This document shows, piece by piece, positions 22,906 through 33,817 of a DNA stretch of 64,000 bases; position 1 is the first letter of the stretch, and each line of letters opens with the position of its first letter. The notes beneath the pieces are model-generated. The model did not search any database. It had not been told where the DNA came from and saw only the letters and a program-made list of their open reading frames with translations. The position numbers were made by a program, and so were the translations under genes. Where the stretch lies: NCBI RefSeq assembly GCF_030272615.1, contig NC_081405.1, positions 476,741,508 to 476,805,507 on the forward strand, in the 5' to 3' direction. Source of the DNA: Cryptomeria japonica. Taxonomy: Eukaryota; Streptophyta; Pinopsida; Cupressales; Cupressaceae.

Positions 22906-23075
22906 GCTGCTAAGGCCTATACTACTGGTTGAGCAGTAGGTGTCGGTTGATATTCTATTATAGCAACAAAAATTGATCCATTGTTTGCTGGATCCTCATC
23001 AGAATCATCAGTCACACCTTCATCAGCAATGTAACAAGATTTGTCTTTATTCTTCTTAAATCTATATCTCTGATA

Positions 23076-23969
23076 TTAAAGGTTAGGCATGTATGGTCTT
23101 CTAGCTTCTTCTCTTAGTCTAGCATGTCTATCAGGGCATCTTGAAGCCATATGACCAATCTTATTGCAGTTAAAACATTTAAAGGGTGCTTTACCTTCAT
23201 ACTTACTCCCAACTAGACCTTTAGGCATTTTCCTTGCAAATAGTGCTTCATGTTCTTCAAGTTCTCTTGCATAAAAGGCTTTCCAATCAGATTTGTCAAA
23301 TGATGGAGCAAATGATGTTGATGCTTTAAAGGCCAAATTTGTCTTTATAGTAGCAACAAGACCAAATTCTTCAATTTCAAAAGCTAAAAGTTTCCCAATT
23401 AATGTATCCCAAGTAACTGATGTATTAGGCATTGTTCTTAACTCATTTATAGCAGTGATATTCATTTTATATGTCGGTGGCAATCCTCTTAAAAATTTTG
23501 AAACAATTTCATCCTCACTTAAGGTTCCTCCACAACATTTAATACCCAAAACAATCTCATTTACTCTTTCCATAAAAGTAGAAATCCTTTCATCTTCTTC
23601 CATTTTTAGATGTTCATACCTGACTTGGAAGCTTTCAAGTTTTGCAATTTTGAGTATGGAATCTCCTTCATTCAGTGTTTCCAAATGATCCCAAATAGCT
23701 TTAGCAGTAGACCTATCTGATATTCCCATGATTTGTTGATCTGATAATGCGCTCAAAAGTGCTCCTCTTGCTTTGCTATCATTTTCCTCATCTTTAGTCA
23801 AGTTGGGTGGAGTGTGCTAACTCTGAGTAGGAGCAGTATAACCATTCTTTGTAACATCCTAGATGTCTTTTCCAATGCAATTTAGATGTGTCTCCATTCT
23901 AATCTTACATATGCCATAGTTGGTTCCATCAATTTTAGGATTGTCCTTCCTGAAATAATTAGTAGACAT
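23076..23969 (-). pseudogene. gag: Element D gag
   Basis: An in-frame ATG lies at 23969 (MSTNYFRK). Two TAG stops (after GKDI, where Trp is usual, and after TQS) precede the open stretch from 23801. The body is the UBN2-type copia gag (SKARGALLSALSDQQIMGI, IWDHLETLNEGD, RISTFMERVNEIVLGIK, KFLRGLPPTYK). It ends in a CCHC zinc knuckle, CFNCNKIGHMASRC, near 23150-23190. Gag forms the particle that packages element RNA. Confidence 0.86.
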
Positions 23970-24010
23970 TGGATCTCCTCAAGCTGTTAAACTTCTACAA
24001 AAGAGGACTA

Positions 24011-24023
24011 GCCTCTGATACCA
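24011..24023 (-). other. Element D primer binding site (initiator tRNA-Met type)
   Basis: On the minus strand TGGTATCAGAGGC starts two bases after the 5' LTR. It matches the complement of the 3' end of plant initiator tRNA-Met (TGGTATCAGAGC), the usual primer of Ty1/copia elements. Confidence 0.9.
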
Positions 24024-24025
24024 AT

Positions 24026-25083
24026 TGTTAGGTCCCAGAGACAACTGAGAGGGGGGGGGGGGGGGTGAATCAGTTGTCAAATAAATTCAAACAAAAAACA
24101 ACTTAACTAGCTTAATGCTTAATACCGGTAAACCAGTTCAATATGACGGTAGATAGTTTTAACAGTTAATTGCTATATCGGTAAGGATTAGTGCATGAAA
24201 CATAAAGACAAAGTCATCCACAACACATAACACCAATATTTGTACGTGGAAAACCTGTAAGGGGAAAAACCATGGTGGGAAACCTTACCCACAATTAGAT
24301 GATACTACTATAGATAGTAAGAGTACATAAATGGGGTCTACACATGTAGAAAGGCCAAGCACCTAGAGCTCACTACTCAATCACAAAATGGGAGTCACAC
24401 TAACTATAGTTGGATGGTTAAATCAAATAAGAATGTACTGCACAAAATAGCATCTTCATATGCTAGATTCAGTATCAGTGTAGTTCTGATTGTCTTCACA
24501 AAAACCCTTCTTCAATTTTCAAATGATGTTTGTGTGTATAGCTCTTCTTATTCTCGCATATACCTTCACACAATCCTTTTTTGCATTCCACATCTAATCT
24601 TACAAATAAGATCTTACATTTATACCATAACCTAAGACCAATTTTAGGAGGTCGACTCTACAAGATATTACAATAAAAGCATTTTACAAATAATACAATA
24701 TCTGATGCAATAACTGATTGAACATGTCGGCTTAATGCATTTACAACAATAATTAATCATCTCCATAGCATGCCATGCTGATTTGGGAAAGATAAACCTG
24801 CCGGTGTAACCCTGGACCTATTTGTTGGTAACAACAAATATGCAAATATGAATATACCAATAAACAAAACTCCAGGACAAGATGTCCAAACGATGTCTTC
24901 TACATTACCAAGTGTTTTCCATATCATTCCAAGTGTTAGTGATCATTATATCTTGTCGGTGTACCAGATACTGGTGACTGTGCATGAGTCACTTGCTTGC
25001 CGGTGAATGTTGCTGATTCTCCAAAGTGCTAGAGTTTTAGTAGGTGTTGACATCAATGACAAAACCATACCAAAATACCAACA
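24026..25083 (-). repeat. Element D 5' LTR
   Basis: 1058 bases from TGTTAGGTCCC to AAATACCAACA, next to the TSD GATCC. On the minus strand it starts TGTTGGTATTTTGG, the same start as the two D' LTRs at 60312 and 61663, which places D and D' in one family. A 15-base G run lies at 24051-24065. Confidence 0.93.
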
Positions 25084-25296
25084 GATCCTTGAGTAGGGTC
25101 CAAAGGTGTGAGTAGGTCAGTAAAACCTTGAGAGTGTAGTCCTAGACAATTGATGAGATGATCAATCATGATGAATAGGAGTTGGAATATGGATTTGGAT
25201 TCACCTAGCATGTAGAAGGATCCACTGGAGTGTCACCTTGAGTGATTGAACCCTTGAGAGTTCTAGAGTAGGGGATCCCTCTACATCATCTGCTAG

Positions 25297-26099
25297 CTAA
25301 GAAATGAAGCATCTGATTGATTGGAGATGTCCCTATAAACTTCTCATTTGGCTAATGTTCTTTAGAAGAGGCATTTCCATTATAGCTTGGACTTTCTCCA
25401 AATCAACCTCGATTCCCTTCTTTGAAATGATGTAGCCAAGTAATTTTCCAGATGTCACTCTGAATGCACACTTTTTTGGATTTAACCAGAATTTGAATTT
25501 TTCTATTCTATCTAGTATAGGGTCTAGCTCATGAATATTCTTGGATCTCTTCATAGTCTTCACTAAGATGTCATCAAAATAATCTTCCATATTCTTATGC
25601 ATCATGTCATGAAAGATAGTAGTTACTTCTCTTTGGTAGGTTGCTCCTGTGTTCTTAAGCCCAAATGGAATGACATTCCAGCAAAAAGTTCCCCACGCAA
25701 GGTGAAAGATGCCTTTTCTTGATCTCCAGGAGCTATTATGATCGGATTATATCTGGAGAATCCATCCATTAGTGAGTACATCTCATACCCAACAGTCATG
25801 TCGACTATCATATCAATGTTTGGTAATGGAAAGTCATCCTTCGGACAAGATTTGTTGAGATCTCTGAAGTCTATGCAAACTCTGATAGATTTTTCTGCCT
25901 TTGACATAGGTACTATATTTGAAATCCATTTTGCATAGTCTATAGCTCTGATAATTCCAGCTTTTAGCAGTTTTTCTAGTTCAGCCTTGACTAGTAGTGC
26001 CACATGCGGATGCATCTTATAGAGTTTTTTCTTGACTGGTTTAATTCCTGGTGTGATGGAAAGATGGTGCATGATAAGATCAGGATCCAGGCCTAGCAT
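25297..26099 (-). pseudogene. pol (rt): Element B reverse transcriptase (N-terminal half of pol)
   Basis: The first part (25623-26099) has KLYKMHPHVALLVKAELEKL, RVCIDFRDLNKSCPKDDFPL and SLMDGFSRYNPI. A frame change follows, and the second part (25333-25605) has YFDDILVKT, where the catalytic YVDD reads YFDD, then the thumb KLLGYIISKKGIEVD. The frame runs on through a TAG at 25331-25333 (and a second TAG) to the H insertion near 25289 and continues at 15382. The Phe for Val change keeps both catalytic Asp residues. It is broken by the frameshift, stops and the insertion. Confidence 0.86.
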
Positions 26100-26400
26100 A
26101 TCATAGTATGTCCATGCAAAATTGATTTTCTTTTATGAAAATAGATGAGTGAAATCTTTCAATTCTTCTACTGATATTGATTAAGCTACATGAATGATGT
26201 TTGGTGTCTCTTGACTCCCAATGTTCACTGGCTGAGTTGGCTCAATCAATATAGAAGACCTTTCCTAAAAATGACTTGGTAGTATATCAAGTATCTCACC
26301 TTCAGGTGCCTCAGAGAGGTTTTCACCCTTAGGTACCTCCTTTATTTTCTCTTTTTTAGATTTTGACACTGCCACAATGTGGTTTTTGCCATCAGGTCTT
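26100..26400 (-). other. Decayed coding linker of element B upstream of RT
   Basis: The minus-strand sequence continues the region that in A reads YEDLLHEFLEIF just before RT. Here it is interrupted by stops and shifts, and only short fragments are recognisable. I see no independent gene or RNA in it. Confidence 0.5.
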
Positions 26401-27817
26401 TTATTTTTTATTTTTCTTATTTTTGTGACTAAGATACTTGATATCTGTTTCAGTCATGTTTTCACTATGTTCACTGGTGGAAGAGTCCATAGGTTCAATT
26501 GCATTGAGATAATAGGCTAATGTATAGTCATTGACAAAACTAGGTATATTCATGGGCAAGTTTTCTAAAGTACAATCAATCCGTTCTTGATGTAGTAAGG
26601 ATAATTGTTGGACTGGTTCGAGGGAGTTCACGGTATTGTCATCACAACTATGGATTGAAAAGTCGAGTTCTAGAAGGATACCTTGCGTAAATGTCTCAAG
26701 ACCAGGAAAAGTTAGAACAAGATTATTAAAGTTCACATTAATATTTAGTTAACCTAATCCAATAGACATACTTGTAGCGTCATTCTCTACGCCAGACTGG
26801 ACTTCATATCGTGGCTCAACAACAATAAGATCAGTAGACAGATTTTCATTATTTTCATTAGATGATTTAGAATTTGATGATGAGTAGATATTGTCTTGAA
26901 TAGGATTGTTGTCAGAGTCATCAGATGAAGTTTTCGAGTCTTATTCAAGTGATTTAGTGAGTGTATGTATGGTATCAACACCAACATCTTTAATGCTACA
27001 AGTTCCTTCATGCTCTGGCTCATTTGTCATTTGTATCTGACACACCTGTTGACATGATCTTGATGTTTCTATGATTTGTTGTCGTCTACTCCATTCAACT
27101 TCCTCTGGACTAATGACTGGTTCTGCTTGTGTAGCTTCCAATTCTTCTTGCATAAACCCATACTTGATTTGTTCTATCTTAGTATAGGGGTACATAGATG
27201 AAAATATTTCTGGTATTCTTCCTTCCTTTAGTCCTTGTTCATAGTCTTCTTGTCTTCTTAGTCTAATTTCCTGTATTTCCTTCTCTAGTTTTATGCACAT
27301 CAGTTCTTGAGTATTGTTTGTGATACCGCTAGACTCTTCTAGAGTTTCTATACTGGATGTATCTGAGAGGTGGTCAGGACCCCATTCATACTCATTTGAG
27401 TTAGTCTCTGAATCGTCTACTTGCTGCCTACCAGAACTTTTAGTGGTGCAAACAATCCTCTAATTCTTTCTACTTCCTCTCTTATATCCTCTGGGACCTC
27501 AACTCCTTGTATTATTGTAGCTGACACCATCGGAGCTTGAGTGCTGACTGTTTCTTCTTTATTGATTATTGATTCCTCATTCTCTTTTACACACTCTGCT
27601 TGAGTTTGTTGAGTGTTAGTTTCCTGTAATGTTGAAGGCGATACCTTTTTCTACCACTTAGATTTAGAAGCATGTTTTTGGTCTGATGTTTTTTCGGATT
27701 GTACCCTAGTCTAGCCTTATCATTTGTTGATTTTGTTTGCAGCTGAATCAGTTCAATAATACCCTCTTGATATTTACCCAGGGGACCAGTACCTGAATAT
27801 CCCATGCATTGAATCAT
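26401..27817 (-). pseudogene. Element B G-patch and linker region of pol
   Basis: The first ORF (27587-27817) is G-patch-like: CMGYSGTGPLGKYQEGI, then LGYNPKK. It matches the position and form of the segment after protease in A and C. 26941-27300 is a charged, probably helical linker (KLEKEIQEIRLRRQEDYEQG). 26401-26736 is a further acidic linker leading toward RT. Frameshifts separate the pieces. The G-patch is a short glycine-rich nucleic-acid-binding module known from host RNA-processing proteins and some retroelements. Its role here is inferred. Confidence 0.62.
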
Positions 27818-28134
27818 CTTATAGCAAGGACCATATTGGGTTGAGGAAATCTCACAATGTCGTACCTCCTCGTTTTGACTATCTTCCTTGAAAAGCCATT
27901 TAAGAACTGCATCCTCTTTTATTTCATCTTCTAGGGAAGTAGAAGACTATACAAAAAGACCATCATATATGATATTCAGAGCTGAATTATGTGTTCTCAT
28001 AGCCTCTGATGGTTTTCCCAACTATTTTGGTGATGGAGGGAGAGAGACTAATGAAAGTACCAGTTCTATCTTGTATCCATCCATGCCACTATTTGTAATC
28101 TTCAATTTCTTTTCTAAATCTTTCATCAAAGCTT

Positions 28135-28674
28135 CTAGATTTTTATTTGTACAAGCTGCCCTATTAAGAGGTACAAAAGTATCAGCACTTTTGTCAATGC
28201 ATTATAGGGGACATTTGTATCAACAGGAATACTGACTTCAACTCCATTGTAGGAAAATTTTAAGCATTGATGGTATGTAGATGGAACTGCCTTCATTTCA
28301 TGAATCCACGCCCTGCCTAGTAAGATATTGTATGATAGAGGAAGATCAAGTACCTGGAAAAGGACATCCCTTTCTATAGGTCCCACTCTGATTGGTAATG
28401 ATACTAGACCTTTAGAGGTCCTTTCTTCTTCATCATAGGCTTTAATTTTTATTTTCTTGGTGGGATCAATGACATTTCCAGAGAATCCTAGTTGTGTAAG
28501 GAGACTGTAAGTACAGATATCCAAACCCATGCCTCCATCTATCAAAACATGTTTAACTTTATGTTTATGGATCATGGCTTCAATATGCAATGACTGGTTA
28601 TGTGGATGATTTAGCGAGTTGTCATCTTCTTTAGAGAAGGTCAGATAGTGAGGTGAAGTTAGATGACCCACCAT
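28135..28674 (-). CDS. pol (pr): Element B aspartic protease
   Basis: A 179-codon ORF with the retropepsin pattern. The active site is VLIDGGMGLDICTYSLL (D-G-G where DSG/DTG is usual, the form common in Tat elements), then LPIRVGPIERDVLF, and the flap/C-terminal block YNILLGRAWIHEMKAVPSTYH near 28310. It would cleave the Gag-Pol polyprotein. It is followed by the G-patch/linker region and preceded by the gag zinc-binding ORF. The ORF end near 28135 is a frameshift, not the family's natural end. Confidence 0.85.
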   Translation of the reverse strand: MVGHLTSPHYLTFSKEDDNSLNHPHNQSLHIEAMIHKHKVKHVLIDGGMGLDICTYSLLTQLGFSGNVIDPTKKIKIKAYDEEERTSKGLVSLPIRVGPIERDVLFQVLDLPLSYNILLGRAWIHEMKAVPSTYHQCLKFSYNGVEVSIPVDTNVPYNALTKVLILLYLLIGQLVQIKI

Positions 28675-28871
28675 AGGCTAAAACCGATCAATATCAAATC
28701 TTTTGGAACATTAGTGGTGAGTAATAATTAGTCCAGGATCTCTTTGTGAGTAGAAGATATTTTTAGCAATTTAAAAATTGAGATTTGAGCATTTGTCCTT
28801 TTCAATTGTTCAACAACGCTATATCTAGAGGATGATGTTGAAGTTAGCCTTTTAAATTTATCCAAGTTTGA

Positions 28872-29708
28872 TTATTTTTGTTTGTTTGATGGGGCTGGTG
28901 GGTTTGATGTTGCTTGAGCTGGTTTGGAAGAACTAGCTCCTTGGAGAGTGACTTTCTTTTGAGAACGGGTCAGAGCTCTTGCATATCGTGATTCATTTGG
29001 TTTATCTTGTACTATAATCACATTGCAATATTCAGATTGGGAAGGCTCAATCATGTTGATGATGTTATCATTTCTAGTATAAGTATAATTTACTTTGGCA
29101 CCTCCTTTGGTCTTTGAAGAATCACCTTGTTCGTAAATAGGTAAAGGTTCCTTAAATTCTTTGCGATCAGCATTGGTCGGGTGATTCCTGACAATAATTT
29201 TACCAGCATCTATGAGATCTTGAATCTCATGTTTGAGCTTCATGCAATTGTTTGTGTTATGACCTTTATTCCGATGGAAGTCACAATATTCATTTTCTCT
29301 CCACCATTTTGGTTTGATTTCTGGATCATATGGTCTGGAGTTATCTGGTAGCGTTATCAGATTGTTTGCCAGCAGAGTTTTGAAAGTGGATTCATATGAT
29401 TCTTTGAGAGGAGTAAAATCATGCTTAGGTTTGGAAAGCCAAGATTTCTCTTTGAACCATTCTTTTGTTTTCTTTAGAGGATTTTCTGTTGCAGCTTCAG
29501 CAACTTTGAGTGCTTGTGTGCCACTAGCCAAGTTGAATATCATAGGCTTTGAGTTGTTTTTAACAGTGTCTACTACTTTGTCATTAACAACATTCTTGTT
29601 GTTGTCTTTGCCATACTTCCAATACTTGCTTTTCTCTTTAGAGCTAAATCTTGGTTGTGTTTCTTTCCAAGGTGAGATATCCCCCTTCTTTATGAGCACA
29701 TCTTCCAT
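28872..29708 (-). CDS. gag: Element B gag, nucleocapsid part
   Basis: A 278-codon ORF after the capsid piece. It has a basic N-terminal stretch, FTPLKESYESTFKTLL, then the Tat-type zinc-binding box YCDFHRNKGHNTNNCMKLKHEI (quoted here in parts: CDFHRNKGHNT and NNCMKLKH). This box reads C-x2-H-x4-H-x4-C, unlike the CCHC knuckle of D. The ORF ends in a Ser/Pro-rich tail (about 28872-28950). It binds element RNA during packaging, by family knowledge. Confidence 0.85.
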   Translation of the reverse strand: MEDVLIKKGDISPWKETQPRFSSKEKSKYWKYGKDNNKNVVNDKVVDTVKNNSKPMIFNLASGTQALKVAEAATENPLKKTKEWFKEKSWLSKPKHDFTPLKESYESTFKTLLANNLITLPDNSRPYDPEIKPKWWRENEYCDFHRNKGHNTNNCMKLKHEIQDLIDAGKIIVRNHPTNADRKEFKEPLPIYEQGDSSKTKGGAKVNYTYTRNDNIINMIEPSQSEYCNVIIVQDKPNESRYARALTRSQKKVTLQGASSSKPAQATSNPPAPSNKQK

Positions 29709-29828
29709 TCAAATGGCACTATCTACCATTTTGTTAAATGATGGGTGTACTTGTATTTGTACACTATATTTTAATTTTGGGACCAAATTGTTGACGAATA
29801 TGTCCATTTTCTTAGAATCTGGGATAGA

Positions 29829-30399
29829 TCATGAATACCTAGAGAACATCTTTCTCCAATGTTGGAGGAAAGTAAGGAAAGGCTCCCCTATTTTTTGTTT
29901 ACTATTGCAAAGCTTGATCATAGTCATAGGATGTTGAATGTTGTATAAGTATTGTTGTAAAAGCACTTGGATTAGTTCTTCAAACATTTTTATTCCTTTG
30001 GGTAGACTTGAGAACCATTCCATAGCTTGTCCTCCCAAACTCCTTGGAAAAAGGCACGTGAGATACGTTTGATCATGCATGAACTCCATACAGGTAGCAC
30101 AAAATTCCCTCACATGATCTTGAGGATCTGAGGTACCATCATATTTGTCAAATTTTGGGATCTCAACTCGTGAAGGAAATGGAGGCATGTATAGATTCTT
30201 GTCAAATGGAAAGGGGCATATTGTCTCCAGAGAATATTGTTTTGGGGACTTATCCTTATTCTTCAGTTCTATGATCTCAGTTTGTAAGGCTTGTAATCGT
30301 CTGTGTACTGCGAGTATAGGTGATTCTTCCTTTTTAGTAATGAGTGTCTGAACATCATATCCAGTAGGAAGTTTGGTACCTTGTTTTGCTAGTTCTGAG
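29829..30399 (-). pseudogene. gag: Element B gag, capsid part
   Basis: Retrotrans_gag domain: IPKFDKYDGTSDPQDHVREF near 30110-30170, MEWFSSLPKGI near 30000-30030 and QKIGEPFLTFLQHWRKMF near 29850-29900. The apparent Met start upstream of 30399 lies inside G's LTR and is an artefact. True gag codons end at 30395 and continue at 40272 on the other side of G. A stop near 29829 and a frame change separate it from the nucleocapsid ORF. Confidence 0.85.
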
Positions 30400-31768
30400 T
30401 GTAGATGTCTAAAAATGGTCAATGCTTGTGGAATCATACGTTAACATTGACGCATTGCCTTATTTTAGGGTTTTTTGCATCGCATTAACATTCCTCCTAT
30501 GATTTGTACTTGGTCTTTATCATTTGCGAGCATCGAGTCCTTCTTCTGCATTCTTTATTTGTCTCACTTTTGAATTTGGTCTTGTCAATAACAATATTTG
30601 TCATGATTTTGGTCGATCTTATCCTGTCGCAACAATGTGCATGCTCATTTGTCATATTTTGACATTGTCAATTTGATTTCATTTTGGACATCGTCAATCC
30701 TAATTAGGGTTTTGTCCTCTTTTCAATCTTGTCATCTTGCGATCGATTTGTCATCGATCATTGTCGTTATCAATCTTTTCATCTTGTGATCGATTTGTCA
30801 TTGTTCCTCGTCAATTGGCGCATTTATCAGCCAAATCATTTATCAGAATTGGTCTTTTATCAAGTCAGAATCATGATCAAATCAATCCTTCAATCAAGAC
30901 CTAATTGTCATCCTTGCATTTCTAATTCATCTTCTAGGGTTTCATTATTTATTCATTTAACCTTGTTTGTCATTTCTCCCTCTAGGTTAAATAATTTATT
31001 TATTTATCCTAAGTCTTCTTGTCACAATTAAATGTTTATTTAATTGGCTAACTAAATTCTTCCCTCTTTGTGAATTAATTAATAAATGAAAAATTGTTAA
31101 TTAATTCACTTAATTCCTAATTTCCTCATTTTCTAAATTTCTTAATTCCTAATTTCCTCATTTTTCTAATTTCCTAATTTTTAATTCATCTAATTTCAAT
31201 TCTATCCTATTTTTCTCCTAATTTCATGGGAATGACATTTCAATTTGTCATAATTTGTCATAATTGACAATCAATCAATTTTGACATAGAAATTTGTCAT
31301 AATTGACAATCAATCAATCTTGCATAGAAAGTGCAAATTTGTCATAATTTGTCATATTTGTCATTCTTGATTTGAAATTTCCATTCAAATCAAATTCATG
31401 CTAATTTTGTCTTTTCTCCAATTTGTCTATAAATTGGATGAATTTCTTCTATCAAGGTCCTTGATCCCTGGTCGAATCAATCACGCTTCGAGTATTCTTG
31501 TGCTATCATCTTGTCTACTTGCTTTCACACCATGCTTATGCACTAGTAGGTGAGATCCACAAACAAAGCTATTTGAAGGAGAAAGAAGGACAATGGAGCC
31601 ACATGAAGGAGACATTCAAGTTTGCAATGGTTTGCGTTTGAATTGATGTCTTGTTTTCATGTCTTTATTGAGTGTTTTTTTAGGATTGTTATCATTGCAA
31701 TTTAGTTTTCGTGATTGAGCTAGGATAATGTTTATATTGCTTTGATGATTTCCAGATTCCTATCTACA
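30400..31768 (+). repeat. Element G 5' LTR
   Basis: 1369 bases from TGTAGATGTC to CCTATCTACA. A TATA-like CTATAAATTGG is at about 31421-31431. It contains a duplicated block around TCATCTTG(C/T)GATCGATTTGTCAT (about 30730-30805) and many TTTGTCATAATTGACAATC repeats (about 31235-31345). It is nearly collinear with 38924-40271. Confidence 0.93.
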
Positions 31769-31773
31769 TTAAT

Positions 31774-31791
31774 TGGTGAACTTGACATGAA
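31774..31791 (+). other. Element G primer binding site (degenerate)
   Basis: TGGTGAACTTGACATGAA starts five bases after the 5' LTR. It differs from the tRNA-Trp site of A and C by three transitions (two C to T, one G to A). Confidence 0.65.
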
Positions 31792-33817
31792 ATAACCCCC
31801 TAACCATGCTTTTGAGTGCTCTTAAGTTGATTTGCAGGTGAAAAACCTAAGAAACAGGGTAATGTAGGGTTTTCTGAGAACTTCTACGCCTGTGTGAGAC
31901 AATCTATGCCTATGTCAAACATTCTGCGCCTGTGTCAAGGACAATCTGTGCCTGTGTCAAGCATTTTGTGCCTATGTGAGATAATTTGCGCCTATGTAGG
32001 GCTAGAAACAAAGGTAAAAGGTAGTGTTTTTTTACTTGCAAATTGTTTTGTTTTGCATGCTGTTTCTGCTTTTTGGTTTTTTGGTACTGATTCTCTATGC
32101 AGCACCTTGGCATACGCATGACAAAGACAACAAATGAAACTACTAACACATTGTATGCAGGTTCGCTAGTCAAAGACTAAGAAAATCAAACTTCTAACTT
32201 GGTGTTTTTGTAGGTTGCCTTGGACTCCAACTAAACTTTGTGTTTGTATTTCATAATTAGGCACCTAGTATGATTGCTAAATAGGATGGAATGGACGTGT
32301 GTTTGCTTTGGTTGTTGAGTTTGACATTGGAGTAGGAGAGTATGCTCTCATCCTTCTTAGGGTGATCAGAAATCTAGATCTTCGATACCATTCTCTTGGT
32401 TCAGATTGTTTGTTACCTTTAGAGGGCCTGCCTTCCCGACCATTTTCTTTCTTTTGCAAGCAAGTGACAATCGTGAGAAGGGAAAGACCCAAAGTGAGTA
32501 CAGCTAGAATACCTTGGCATTCTAACTCACTATAAATAAATACCTGATGGGCGAAAGCTTTGAAGGAAGGGTTATGTGGGAATTGTAGTTACTTGGGAAG
32601 TGATGACCCTTGGACTCTTTCTCATATCAACATCTAAGTAGGGCCTTAAGGTTTAAATCATGCTTGCATGACTACATTTGTTTGGTATCTTGGTGGGCCT
32701 ATGTCTCAATCACGCTTGCGTGACACCAAGGAGTAACACTTAACAGAAATCCTTATTAAACACCTTGTATTTAGAGGCCAAAAATCCTTCTAGTTGCTTG
32801 AGAAGGACAGGTTCGGATACTTGGAAGAGATACTAAGTTCGCCATGGGGACTAATTCTTGGCTGCCCTAAGAAGTGAGTGCCATGGAGGGGAGCCCATGG
32901 GGTCAAGCATCTATGTATTATCCTTGAATCTCAAAATGAGTCTACCTCTCAAGTACCCACTATCCTTGCCTACCATAAGAAATGTGTGAATGAGCATGAT
33001 TGTCGTGAGTCTAAGTTGAAATATCTTGTCTTCTTTATTTGTCAAAAGTTGAGTTGTGTCTCATTTCAAAAACAAGACAAATTGATTCAAAACAAGGATT
33101 AACACAAGAGTACTTCATCCAACAAAGTTCAAAACACCTTCAAACATGGTTGTCAAACATTTTTCAAAATCTTGTCTCAACATTCATGTCACTTAGATTT
33201 AAGTTCATCTTAGGTTTGCATTTTGCAAATTCATTGTCAATTACCAAGGTTAAGTTTCACCTAGGTCATACTCCTTTGCATATCAATAAGGGTCATCCAT
33301 TTGCATATGTCCTCTTGCATTAGAGTAATACCATTTCATAATTCAAACTTAGGTTGACATTGTCATACATTTGCATTTGCATACCCTAGGTCTCTTCATT
33401 AAGCTTAGGTCATTATCATATCATATTAAAGTCATTTGCATAGTAATTGTCCCTTTGCATATAGTGTCAAAACTAGGTTTTGTCATACTTGAGTAATCCA
33501 AATCTTTGATAAACCCTAAGTCATTGTTAGGAAGTCTAGACCTTATCAAACCTTTTCTCCTTTTGTCATTATTGTCATTTGGTCAAACCTAGCTTAGTAT
33601 CCAAGTATAATAGGGGAGACATTGTCATTTTGTCCTTTTGTCACTTGGTCCTTTTGTCCTTTGAGGTCTAGACATCATTTCAATTTCGTAAGGGTCTCTT
33701 TTTAGATTTGCATTCCAAAAAGTTTGTCAAAATCTTGAAAAACAACAAAAACATTAAGTTGCATTGTCATCCTTTAGGTTGCATTTGTCAATCCCATTAG
33801 TTGCATTGCATAGTGAC
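31792..33817. other. Element G leader
   Basis: About 2 kb before the ORF. A tandem repeat of roughly 25 bases around GCGCCTGTGTCAAGCATT (about five imperfect copies) occupies 31885-31998. The rest is AT-rich with many TTTGTCA/TTTGCAT words. The ORFs at 32277-32535 and 32878-33323 lack any conserved motif and I treat them as chance frames. Confidence 0.55.

Larger units (their letters stand above)
18421..25083 (-). mobile_element. Element D: full-length Ty1/copia retrotransposon
   Basis: 6663 bases with two LTRs (18421-19472 and 24026-25083), target duplication GATCC (18416-18420 and 25084-25088), PBS next to the right LTR and PPT next to the left one. The minus-strand gene order is gag, protease, integrase, RT, RNase H, which defines Ty1/copia. 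All genes carry stops or frameshifts. It lies inside H. I do not assign it to a copia lineage. Confidence 0.93.
15383..25288. mobile_element. Insertion H (unclassified, about 3.2 kb) carrying copia element D
   Basis: H interrupts B's RT coding sequence; pol codons end at 15382 and resume at about 25289. Excluding D and one GATCC copy, H is 15383-18420 plus 25089-25288. On the plus strand it starts TGCAGGAGCACC. The bases CTAGCAGA (minus) occur on both sides, which would be an 8-base target duplication. TATA-like sequences are at 15806-15816 and 17434-17443, with AATAAA near 17492. It encodes nothing I recognise. It may be a large solo LTR (TG...CA ends) or a non-autonomous DNA element; the ends remain unsettled. 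Confidence 0.5.
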
